NCBI RefSeq assembly: GCF_001667185.1
Contig: NZ_LZIC01000013.1
Span: 1-64,000, forward strand
Source of the DNA: Mycobacterium sp. 852002-50816_SCH5313054-b
Lineage (GTDB): Bacteria > Actinomycetota > Actinomycetes > Mycobacteriales > Mycobacteriaceae
Direction of reading: 5' to 3'
DNA: 64,000 bases
Of this stretch, positions 45,596 through 54,862 are shown piece by piece. The notes under the pieces were generated by a model, which was given only the letters and a program-made list of their open reading frames with translations, ran no database searches and was not told where the DNA came from. Both the position numbers and the translations under genes were made by a program. How positions within the stretch are numbered: position 1 is the stretch's first letter; each line of letters starts with the position of its first letter.

Positions 45596-46768
45596 ATGCC
45601 CCTTCGCGAGGCCCCGGGCGACCTGCCCGCCCTGCAGCCGAGTCCCGGCCAGCCGTTCGGGCTGTATCTCCACGTTCCGTTCTGCTTCACACGTTGCGGC
45701 TATTGCGACTTCAACACCTACACCCCGGCCGAACTCGGCGGCGTCAACCCCGACGCCTGGCTGGAGGCGCTGGGGGCGGAGCTGGAGCTGGCCGCCGCGC
45801 GGTTGGACGGACCGAGCGTGAGCACGGTGTTCGTCGGCGGAGGGACGCCGTCGCTGCTGGGCGGCGAGCGGATCGCCAGGCTGCTGGGCATGGTGCGCGA
45901 CCACTTCGTCCTGGCCCCCGACGCCGAGATCACCACCGAGGCCAATCCGGAGTCGGCCTGGCCGGACTTTTTCGCGACCACCCGCGCCGCCGGCTTCACG
46001 CGGGTGTCGCTGGGCATGCAGTCGGTGTCGCCGCGGGTGTTAGGCGTGCTCGACCGGATCCACACGCCGAACCGGTCGGCGGCGGCGGCCCGCGAGGCGC
46101 TGGCCGAGGGCTTCGAACACGTCAGCCTCGACCTGATCTACGGAACGCCGGGGGAGTCCGACGACGATCTGCTGCGCTCCGTCGACACCGCGGTCGACAC
46201 CGGCGTCGACCACGTATCGGCGTACGCGCTGGTCGTGGAGGAGGGCACCGCACTGGCCCGGCGGGTTCGGCGCGGGGAGCTGGCCGCTCCCGACGACGAC
46301 GTGCTGGCGCACCGCTACGAATTGGTCGACGCCCGGCTGTCCGCCGCCGGCATGAGCTGGTACGAGGTGTCCAACTGGAGCCGGCCGGGCGGCGAGTGCC
46401 GGCACAACCTCGGCTACTGGAACGGCGGCCAGTGGTGGGGTGCGGGGCCCGGGGCCCACGGATACGTCGGTGCGACGCGCTGGTGGAACGTCAAGCACCC
46501 CAACGCCTATGCCGAGCTGCTGGCCGACGGCACGCTGCCGGTCTCGGGTTTCGAACAGCTCGATCCCGACGCGCTGCACACCGAGGAGGTGCTGTTGAAA
46601 ACCCGGTTGCGGCAAGGGCTTCCGCTGGATCGGCTAGGGGACGCCGAACGTCAACGCGCCCAAACCGCGGTGGCCGACGGTTTGCTGGTTTCCGAGGGGG
46701 AGCGGCTGGTGCTCACCCCGCGCGGCCGGCTGCTGGCCGACGGAGTGGTGCGCGCGCTGCTGGGGTAG
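45596..46768 (+). CDS. hemN: Radical SAM coproporphyrinogen oxidase-like protein (HemN/HemW family)
   Basis: Radical SAM protein of 390 residues. The cluster-binding CxxxCxxC is CFTRCGYC in YLHVPFCFTRCGYCDFNTYT, followed by GGGTPSLL and the LIYGTPGE strand. Annotated as oxygen-independent coproporphyrinogen III oxidase in M. tuberculosis (Rv2388c); many such Actinobacterial proteins are HemW heme chaperones instead, and the sequence alone does not settle this. I chose ATG 45596 because GGGAAA lies upstream; GTG 45581, five codons earlier, is possible. Convergent with the SulP gene. Confidence 0.9.
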   Translation: MPLREAPGDLPALQPSPGQPFGLYLHVPFCFTRCGYCDFNTYTPAELGGVNPDAWLEALGAELELAAARLDGPSVSTVFVGGGTPSLLGGERIARLLGMVRDHFVLAPDAEITTEANPESAWPDFFATTRAAGFTRVSLGMQSVSPRVLGVLDRIHTPNRSAAAAREALAEGFEHVSLDLIYGTPGESDDDLLRSVDTAVDTGVDHVSAYALVVEEGTALARRVRRGELAAPDDDVLAHRYELVDARLSAAGMSWYEVSNWSRPGGECRHNLGYWNGGQWWGAGPGAHGYVGATRWWNVKHPNAYAELLADGTLPVSGFEQLDPDALHTEEVLLKTRLRQGLPLDRLGDAERQRAQTAVADGLLVSEGERLVLTPRGRLLADGVVRALLG

Positions 46769-46814
46769 CCGTAATTGCGTTGTCGCGCAGTGGTTTCCGG
46801 GGACCGGAGCGCCG

Positions 46815-48659
46815 TCAATCCGTGGTTTGCGCGACCCTCAATTCGTGTTCGGCCCGATCCATGAAGGCCGCCTGCTCGACGTCGATGAGGGTCACCGTCT
46901 CGACTTTGGTGAGGGGCATGCTCTCGACGCCCGTGGGCGCCGGCGTTTCGACGGTCGCTATTGCGATCCGAGTGCTCGTCTCGTGTTTGGACAGGGGGCG
47001 CATGTGGTCCCATCCCTCGATCGTCAGTTTCGGACTCTGATCCTGGCCGCTGAACTCCTCCAGGTAATAGCGCAGGGATTCACCTGTCGTGTGATCGACC
47101 AGCGGCACACGGGAGCTCACGTGGAGATACACCGCCCGGGTGCCCTGCGGAAGCTGCCCCAACTCCCGAATCACGTGGAAGAGGTTGAAACACACGAGGG
47201 GACCGTCCAAGTACAGGTGGTAAGTGCCGTCGTCGGCTTCCCGATCGGACACCGGATTGCGGAACAGACTGAAGAAGCGCGCGACGAAATTCGGCTTGGC
47301 GTATTCCGACCCGTTGCTCAGGGTGTGCCAGAGCCCGACGTACCAAAGGTTCAAGACCAACTCCAGCGCGACGCCGGCGATGATGCCGATGAGCAGGTCC
47401 GTTGTCACGGTCACGAGCAATGTGGTGACGAAGACGACGAACTGCTCCGTCCCGATCCGCGCGATTTTGAGCCAGAGTGCGGGCTTACAGAGCTTGTAGC
47501 CGATGAATACCAGGATGGCGCCCAGGACTGCCATCGGGACCATGTCGATCAGGTAGCGGCCGAGCAGCACAAACGTCAGCAGGAAGCAGGCGTTGTAGAA
47601 GTTGGCCCACTGGGTCCGGCCCCCCGCCATGACATTCGCGGTGCTCTTGACCATGCCCGGGATGATGGTCAAGCCACCGAGAAGGCTCGAGGCGCCGTTA
47701 GAAACGCCCATCGCCAGCAGGGTCCGGTCCGGGTTGGACCGGCGGCGGTAAGGGTCGATATTGTCCACGGCCGCGATCGTCGCCAGGGACTCGGTCGCGT
47801 CGATCAAGAGCAGGGTGACCACCAGGTAGCCCAGGGGCAGCCACACCGCGGCATCGGTGAATGCCTCACCGAACTGGGGGAAGACGATCCCATGCTCGAG
47901 CGAATCGGGCACGTTGATCAGATAGTGCTTGTCCATCTTCAAGACAAATGTGCTGACCAATGTGCCGCCCAGGAACACCCAGACCGGCGGCGGCATGACC
48001 TTGAGCAGCCGCCCGGGCAGGACTGACAGCGCGAACAACGCTGCCAGGCAACCGATCCCGAGCGCGCAGACCTTGGGGCTCATCGATCCGAGATGACTGG
48101 GCACCTCGCCCAGGACAGCCCAGAACTCGTGGGCCTCGAACTTCACTCCCATGAACAGCGGGATCTGCTTGACGATGATCATCAGGCCGATCGCCGCCAG
48201 CATGCCGTGGATCGCCGCGGCCGGGAAGATGGCGCTCAGGCGCGCCACCTTCAGCTTGGCAAGAACTACTTGCAATACGCCCGCGATGGCGATCGCGACC
48301 AGGACCAGGGGGTATCCCACGGCGAGTAGCTCGGATGTGGAGCCGCCGCGGCCCAGGTGGGCGTGTCCCAGTGCGATCATGCCGGCGAACAGAGCGGGCG
48401 CCAACCCCGCGGCCGGGCCGCTGATCGTCACGTACGAGCCGCCCACGAACGGCAAGATGAAGCCGGCGATGATCGCCGACATGATCCCGCAGATCGGCGG
48501 AGCACCCGAGGTCATCGCGATTCCCATCGAGAACGGCAGCGAGATCATGGCGACCGTGAAACCCGACCGAAGGTCGTAGCGCCAGTGTTTAAGACCGGCC
48601 AGGCCATTGCGGGGCTTTTCGGTCAAAACGGTTGCCGGAACGGTTCTGGCCTGCAGCAC
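46815..48659 (-). CDS. SulP-family anion (possibly bicarbonate) transporter
   Basis: Multi-pass transporter of 614 residues with the SulP core: about 12 helices, opening with AGLKHWRYDLRSGFTVAMIS and containing SGPAAGLAPALFAGMIALG. The C-terminal 120 residues look like a diverged STAS domain, followed by an acidic/threonine-rich tail. SulP proteins carry sulfate or bicarbonate. The neighbouring SbtA-like gene points to bicarbonate, and the sulfur genes nearby point to sulfate; I favour bicarbonate. The GTG start at 48659 has GAGAGG about eight bases upstream. Confidence 0.88.
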   Translation of the reverse strand: MLQARTVPATVLTEKPRNGLAGLKHWRYDLRSGFTVAMISLPFSMGIAMTSGAPPICGIMSAIIAGFILPFVGGSYVTISGPAAGLAPALFAGMIALGHAHLGRGGSTSELLAVGYPLVLVAIAIAGVLQVVLAKLKVARLSAIFPAAAIHGMLAAIGLMIIVKQIPLFMGVKFEAHEFWAVLGEVPSHLGSMSPKVCALGIGCLAALFALSVLPGRLLKVMPPPVWVFLGGTLVSTFVLKMDKHYLINVPDSLEHGIVFPQFGEAFTDAAVWLPLGYLVVTLLLIDATESLATIAAVDNIDPYRRRSNPDRTLLAMGVSNGASSLLGGLTIIPGMVKSTANVMAGGRTQWANFYNACFLLTFVLLGRYLIDMVPMAVLGAILVFIGYKLCKPALWLKIARIGTEQFVVFVTTLLVTVTTDLLIGIIAGVALELVLNLWYVGLWHTLSNGSEYAKPNFVARFFSLFRNPVSDREADDGTYHLYLDGPLVCFNLFHVIRELGQLPQGTRAVYLHVSSRVPLVDHTTGESLRYYLEEFSGQDQSPKLTIEGWDHMRPLSKHETSTRIAIATVETPAPTGVESMPLTKVETVTLIDVEQAAFMDRAEHELRVAQTTD

Positions 48660-49025
48660 GGTGAGCGCCTCTCGACAACGGATAGAACACGATATGGGTC
48701 AAATTCATATGGAACTCATGCAGTTTGCTCCCGGCGGCACCCATGGCGGCCCCAGTTAACGCGTCTTTACGAACAATTGACATCACTTTTACGAACAGTC
48801 GACGCGCACGGCGTCGGCTTGGAACATCGTGGAAACATCCGGTCGGTCGCTGGGGGGTCGGGACGGATGGTGCGTCCCGCTCGCACGCGATGGTGAGGCT
48901 CCCGGCGCCATCGCCGTAGGCAACCCACCTACAGCGGGCCTGCGCACGCGTATTGCGCTCGGCTGCAAGCGGACTGGGTGACGCAGACGCCGCACCGCGA
49001 TGAGCCGTTCTCGGCCCTCAGGGCA
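48660..49025. promoter_or_regulatory. SulP upstream region with paired direct repeats
   Basis: No gene is convincing in these 366 bp. TTTACGAACA occurs twice, at 48766-48775 and 48788-48797, with a 22-bp period, so both copies face the same side of the helix, as expected for a regulator binding as a dimer of dimers. They lie about 110-140 bp upstream of the SulP start. The regulator is unknown. Confidence 0.45.
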
Positions 49026-50261
49026 CTAGAACCAGTGCGAGACCAGGCGGTTGATCTCGATATAGAGCGGGATTCCGATGGTGACGTTGTACGAGAACGT
49101 CAAACCCAGCGATGCGGCCAGCGGCAGGGTTGGGCTTGCCTCGGGGATGGCCAGCCGCTGGACCGCAGGAACGGCGATGTAGGAAGCCGCGCCGCAGAGC
49201 ACCGCGAACAGCACGTAGGTTCCGGGCTTGAAGTCGGCATGAGTCGCGGCCGCGTAGAGGTGAGCGACGATGATGCCCAGCGGCGCAAAGATATTCGGCG
49301 CGAGCAAACCGAAAAAGATGAAACCGGGGCCCGCCGACCGAAGGTCCTTCAACTTGCGGGAGGCCGTCATGCCCATCTCGAGCAGAAAAAGACACAGCAC
49401 GCCCTGGAATGCCAATACGAAGAACTTGTCGTCATCCGCGACGACCTTCTGTCCTTGCAGGCCACTGATAAGCCCGATGGCGATGCCGCCGAAAAGGAGG
49501 ACGAGTCCGGGGTTCAGGAACACTTCCTGCAGCAGTTCACGGGAGAAAAGGGGCATCCTCTTGGGCTTACCGATGGGTGGGCTCTGATCGGGCTCCCAGT
49601 TCGGATGCTCCAGCTTCTCCATCGCGAGCTCTAGCTCCTGCTCGACGCCCCGATCGTGCTCGGCCTCCAGGCTCTGGCCGTGTGGAGGCTTTGCCGCCGT
49701 GCCGGGCCCGACGCCGACCTTGACCGGTGGCGTGTACCCGGGCTCGTCGGGCATGTTCCCCGCCGCGTCCATGTTCCGGTGGCGCAGCAGCGCAACGAAG
49801 TACAGCGCCACCAGGCAGCCGGGGACCTCCATGACGGCCAGCATCACCGGCATGTAGGGGTTGAACGAGATGCCGACGGCGGCCAGGACCGCCAGGCAGG
49901 TGGCGAACGTGCCCGCTGAGTCGGATCCGTAATAGCCGGCGACGGTGGCGCGATCCACCTTTCGCAAGGACGTCAGCCAACCCATCAGCGCGTAGGCGAC
50001 GGCCCCGATCACAAAGTTGAGCAGGAAGCCCACCGCCATGAATCCGACGATGACGCCGACGCTGGAGGCGTTGACGTTGGCGAGCTCCTCGCCGCCGTGC
50101 CAGCCGATGGCCAGCAGCAGGTACATAGTCAGGCCCTGATAGATCACGTACGGGAACTCGAAGCGCACCTTGAGGATCGGGATCAGGAAGCCGAAGTAGA
50201 AGAACAGCAGGAGCGGCTTGAACAGGTTGTGGGTGAAGTTGTGCCAGAACTCTTGCAGCAT
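49026..50261 (-). CDS. SbtA-like sodium-dependent bicarbonate permease
   Basis: Membrane protein of 411 residues of the SbtA family (DUF897), which imports bicarbonate with sodium in cyanobacteria. Two inverted halves of about five helices each are separated by a hydrophilic loop of about 80 residues rich in Pro, Glu and Lys. Family blocks include ATVAGYYGSDSAGTFATCLA in the first half and GAASYIAVPAVQRLAIPEA in the second. The PII-like partner SbtB is not encoded next to it. It reads towards the SulP gene on the same strand, with a 366-bp gap. Confidence 0.85.
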   Translation of the reverse strand: MLQEFWHNFTHNLFKPLLLFFYFGFLIPILKVRFEFPYVIYQGLTMYLLLAIGWHGGEELANVNASSVGVIVGFMAVGFLLNFVIGAVAYALMGWLTSLRKVDRATVAGYYGSDSAGTFATCLAVLAAVGISFNPYMPVMLAVMEVPGCLVALYFVALLRHRNMDAAGNMPDEPGYTPPVKVGVGPGTAAKPPHGQSLEAEHDRGVEQELELAMEKLEHPNWEPDQSPPIGKPKRMPLFSRELLQEVFLNPGLVLLFGGIAIGLISGLQGQKVVADDDKFFVLAFQGVLCLFLLEMGMTASRKLKDLRSAGPGFIFFGLLAPNIFAPLGIIVAHLYAAATHADFKPGTYVLFAVLCGAASYIAVPAVQRLAIPEASPTLPLAASLGLTFSYNVTIGIPLYIEINRLVSHWF

Positions 50262-51962
<1,701 letters not shown>

Positions 51963-51981
51963 CGCCCGAGTGGTCTTTCGT

Positions 51982-52038
51982 CGAGATCTACGCCGGCGCA
52001 AACAAGTGCGAGTCAGGTGCACGTTAGCGCCGATCTCG
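51982..52038. repeat. Bulged palindromic element downstream of mbtI
   Basis: CGAGATC (51982-51988) and GGCGC (51995-51999) pair with GCGCC (52027-52031) and GATCTCG (52032-52038), giving 12 base pairs with a six-base bulge and a 27-nt loop. It lies just after mbtI and could act as a terminator-like or RNA-processing hairpin, or be a copy of a small interspersed palindromic repeat. No poly-T tract follows. Confidence 0.45.
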
Positions 52039-52104
52039 GCGTGCAAGAACGCCCGTCGCTCGGCCCCGTAAGGACTTTTGGCCCTAGTCGACGGTCTCCT
52101 GGGC

Positions 52105-52132
52105 GTGTCATCTTGATGTAACTGCATGACAC
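52105..52132. promoter_or_regulatory. Inverted repeat upstream of the desaturase gene
   Basis: GTGTCAT (52105-52111) and ATGACAC (52126-52132) form perfect seven-base arms around 14 bases, 37 bp before the GTG start. The geometry suits a TetR-type regulator. In M. tuberculosis the desA1/desA2 desaturases are controlled by the TetR protein MadR; whether this is the same operator sequence I cannot confirm. Confidence 0.5.
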
Positions 52133-52168
52133 AGGTACTGATAGACACACATAACTGGGAGGGGTCCC

Positions 52169-53185
52169 GTGTCCGACAGCTTGACCAACCTGCAGCTACT
52201 CCAGGAGCTCGAGCCCGTGGTCGAGCAGCTGCTCGACCGCCACCTCTCGCTGTTCAAGGAGTGGAACCCGCACGATTACGTCCCGTGGTCGGACGGCAAG
52301 AACTTCTACGCCCTGGACGGTCAGGACTGGGAGCCCGGACAGAGCCGGCTTTCCGACGTCGCACAAGTCGCGATGGTGCAAAACCTGCTGACCGAGGACA
52401 ATTTGCCGTCGTATCACCGCGAGATCGCGATGAACTTCAGCATGGACGGCCCGTGGGGCCAGTGGGTGAACCGGTGGACCGCCGAGGAGAACCGGCACAG
52501 CACTGCGCTGCGCGACTACCTGGTTGTCACCCGCGCGGTCGACCCGGTCGAGCTGGAGAAGCTGCGGATGGAGCAAATGACGCGGGGGTTCAGCCCGGGC
52601 CAGAACCAACAGGGCGACATGTTCGCTGAGAGCCTGTTCGACTCGGTCATGTACGTGTCGTTTCAGGAATTGGCCACCCGCGTCGCGCACCGCAACACCG
52701 GTAGAGCCGCCGACGACACCATCGCCGAACAGTTGATGGCGCGGGTGTCGCACGACGAGAACCTGCACATGATCTTCTACCGCGACGTCAGCGCCGCCGG
52801 CCTGGACATCGCCCCCAATCAGGCGATGAGGTCGGTGCACCGCATCCTGCGCAACTTCAAGATGCCCGGATTCACCGTGCCGGAGTTTCGGCGCAAGGCC
52901 GTGATCATCGCGGTCGGAGGTGTCTACGACCCGCGTATCCATCTCGACGAGGTCGTCATGCCGGTGCTGAAGAAATGGCGCATCTTCGAACGTGAGGACT
53001 TCACCGGCGAGGCCGCCCGGATGCGCGACGACCTCGCCGTGCTGATCAAGGAACTCGAAGTCGCCAGCGACAAATTCGACGAATCCAAGCAGCGCTACCT
53101 CGAACGGGAGGCCCGCAAGGCCGAGCGGATCACCGCCAGTCGGGTGCTCAAAACCGAAGGCACACTGACGCTCAGCGGACGATAG
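52169..53185 (+). CDS. DesA1-like acyl-ACP desaturase
   Basis: Di-iron acyl-[acyl carrier protein] desaturase family, 338 residues, strongly similar to M. tuberculosis DesA1 along its whole length as I remember it. Both di-iron motifs are intact: TAEENRHST and SHDENLHMIFYRD. It would introduce a double bond in an acyl chain on ACP. The GTG at 52169 has GGGAGGGG five bases upstream. Its place between mbtI and mbtA is unusual, because DesA1 normally serves mycolic-acid synthesis. It may be a paralogue making an unsaturated chain for mycobactin or simply located here. No IdeR box precedes it. Confidence 0.9.
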   Translation: MSDSLTNLQLLQELEPVVEQLLDRHLSLFKEWNPHDYVPWSDGKNFYALDGQDWEPGQSRLSDVAQVAMVQNLLTEDNLPSYHREIAMNFSMDGPWGQWVNRWTAEENRHSTALRDYLVVTRAVDPVELEKLRMEQMTRGFSPGQNQQGDMFAESLFDSVMYVSFQELATRVAHRNTGRAADDTIAEQLMARVSHDENLHMIFYRDVSAAGLDIAPNQAMRSVHRILRNFKMPGFTVPEFRRKAVIIAVGGVYDPRIHLDEVVMPVLKKWRIFEREDFTGEAARMRDDLAVLIKELEVASDKFDESKQRYLEREARKAERITASRVLKTEGTLTLSGR

Positions 53186-53275
53186 GCGCTCGGCCGGGTA
53201 ACGGTTCGGGCACGTTTCGGTCGTCGCCCCGACACGTCATGCCGCGCCGCGGTTGTGCTCATCGAGAATGCGGGC

Positions 53276-54748
53276 ATGACGCAATCGCGGGAGCCCACGT
53301 TGGCGCGTGAGATCTCCCGCCAGACTTTTCTGCGGGGCGCCGCCGGCGCGTTGGCCGCCGGCGCCGTTCTCGGATCGGGCCGAGTCGGCCCGGTCCGGGC
53401 CGCCGCCGCTCCGGCCGCGTCCGGCTGGGACGGCCTCTCCACCGCCTTGGGCGGCAAGGTGCTGTTGCCGGGTAGCCCCCAATTCGCCTCGGCCAAGCAG
53501 GTTTTCAACACCAACTACAACGGCTCCGCGCCGGCGGCGATCGTCACCCCGACGTCGGCGGCGGACGTGCAAAAGGCGATGGCGTTTGCCGCCGCCAACA
53601 ACCTCAAGGTTGCCCCGCGCAGCGGCGGGCACTCGTACATCGGCGCGTCCACGGCCAACGGGACCATGGTTTTCGACCTCCGTCAGCTGCCGGGGGAAAT
53701 CAATTACGACGCGGCCAGCGGCCAGGTCACCGTGACGCCGGCGACGAGCCTGTACGCGATGCACCAGGCGCTGGCCGCGGCCGGCCGCGGCATCCCGACG
53801 GGCACCTGCCCGTCGGTCGGCGCCGCGGGCCACGCCCTGGGCGGCGGGCTGGGCCCCCAATCCCGGCACGCGGGCCTGCTGTGCGACCAATTGACGTCGG
53901 CGTCGGTGGTGCTGCCCGGGGGCCAGGCGGTCATGGCGTCCGCCGCGAGCAACCCCGACCTGTTCTGGGCGCTGCGCGGCGGCGGTGGCGGCAACTTCGG
54001 CGTGACGACCTCGCTGACCTTCGCCACGTTTCCGACCAGTGACGTCGACGTGGTCAACCTGAATTTCCCGCCGCAGTCCTTCGCGCAGATCTTGCTCGGT
54101 TGGCAGGGTTGGCTGCGCACCGCCGACCGAAACAGCTGGGCCCTGGCCGACGCCACCGTCGACGCGATGGGCGCGCACTGCCGGATCATGGCGACCAGCC
54201 CCGCGGGCTCGGGCGGGAGCGTGGCAAAGGCGATCACCTCGGCCGTCGGGCTGCAACCGACCGGGACCGAGAGCCACACGTTCAATTACCTGGATCTGGT
54301 GCGTTATCTGGCCGTCGGGAACCTCAACCCGGCGCCGCTCGGGTACGTCGGCGGCTCCGACGTGTTCACGACGCTCACCCCGGCCGCGGCCCAGGGGATC
54401 GCCTCCGCGGTCGACGCCTTCCCCCGGAGCGCGGGGCGCATGCTGGCGATCATGCACGCCCTCGACGGTGCCCTCGCCACCGTGGCGCCGGGCGCCACCG
54501 CCTTTCCGTGGCGCCGGCAGTCGTCGCTGGTGCAGTGGTACGTCGAAACCGGTGACCCGGCTGCGGCCACCAACTGGCTCAACACCGCACATCAAGCGGT
54601 GCAACCGTATTCGGTCGGCGGCTACGTGAACTACATCGAGGCCGGCCAGCCGCCGTCGCGCTACTTCGGCCCGAACCTGTCCCGGCTGAGCGCCGCACGG
54701 CAGAAGTACGACCCCGGCCGGGTGATGTTCTCCGGGCTGAATTTCTAG
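53276..54748 (+). CDS. Exported berberine-bridge-type FAD oxidoreductase
   Basis: FAD-linked oxidase of 490 residues. The signal region SRQTFLRGAAGALAAGAVLG resembles a Tat signal, but the twin arginine is R-Q instead of R-R. The FAD domain has the His of RSGGHSYIGAS, which usually carries an 8-alpha-histidyl link, and the Cys of GLLCDQLTSASVVL at the place of the second 6-S-cysteinyl link in berberine bridge enzymes, so bicovalent FAD is plausible. The C-terminus ends with the family's FGPNLSRL and KYDPGRVMFSG. Substrates of such enzymes range from sugars to alkaloids. It follows the desaturase on the same strand. Confidence 0.88.
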   Translation: MTQSREPTLAREISRQTFLRGAAGALAAGAVLGSGRVGPVRAAAAPAASGWDGLSTALGGKVLLPGSPQFASAKQVFNTNYNGSAPAAIVTPTSAADVQKAMAFAAANNLKVAPRSGGHSYIGASTANGTMVFDLRQLPGEINYDAASGQVTVTPATSLYAMHQALAAAGRGIPTGTCPSVGAAGHALGGGLGPQSRHAGLLCDQLTSASVVLPGGQAVMASAASNPDLFWALRGGGGGNFGVTTSLTFATFPTSDVDVVNLNFPPQSFAQILLGWQGWLRTADRNSWALADATVDAMGAHCRIMATSPAGSGGSVAKAITSAVGLQPTGTESHTFNYLDLVRYLAVGNLNPAPLGYVGGSDVFTTLTPAAAQGIASAVDAFPRSAGRMLAIMHALDGALATVAPGATAFPWRRQSSLVQWYVETGDPAAATNWLNTAHQAVQPYSVGGYVNYIEAGQPPSRYFGPNLSRLSAARQKYDPGRVMFSGLNF

Positions 54749-54799
54749 CCGCCTGTCGGGTGCTGCGGGGGCAGGACGCGTGTCCTAGACTTTGCAGCC

Positions 54800-54862
54800 G
54801 TGCACGAGGCGCAAGGCGTTGCCCGTGAAGCGGCGGGCCGTCGTCAATCGGTTCGATGGTGA
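54800..54862 (+). CDS. Possible leaderless leader peptide before the MFS gene
   Basis: GTG 54800 opens 20 codons (MHEAQGVAREAAGRRQSVRW) ending in a TGA that overlaps the MFS start as GTGA (54859-54862). A good -10, TAGACT, lies at 54786-54791, eight bases before the GTG. The layout fits a leaderless short ORF that couples translation to the transporter, which has no ribosome binding site of its own. Not known as a family. Confidence 0.45.
   Translation: MHEAQGVAREAAGRRQSVRW

Noticed and set aside
46796..46808. TCCGG-GGA-CCGGA hairpin between hemN and SulP as a terminator
   Set aside because: Only five base pairs and no U tract; too weak to call.
43567..47040. A 1157-codon plus-strand open frame through sirA and hemN
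   Set aside because: It runs antisense to sirA and out of frame through hemN; both genes have intact catalytic motifs in their own frames.
48589..48786. 65-codon minus-strand frame over the SulP start and leader
   Set aside because: It overlaps the conserved SulP N-terminus, has no ribosome binding site and its composition is not protein-like.
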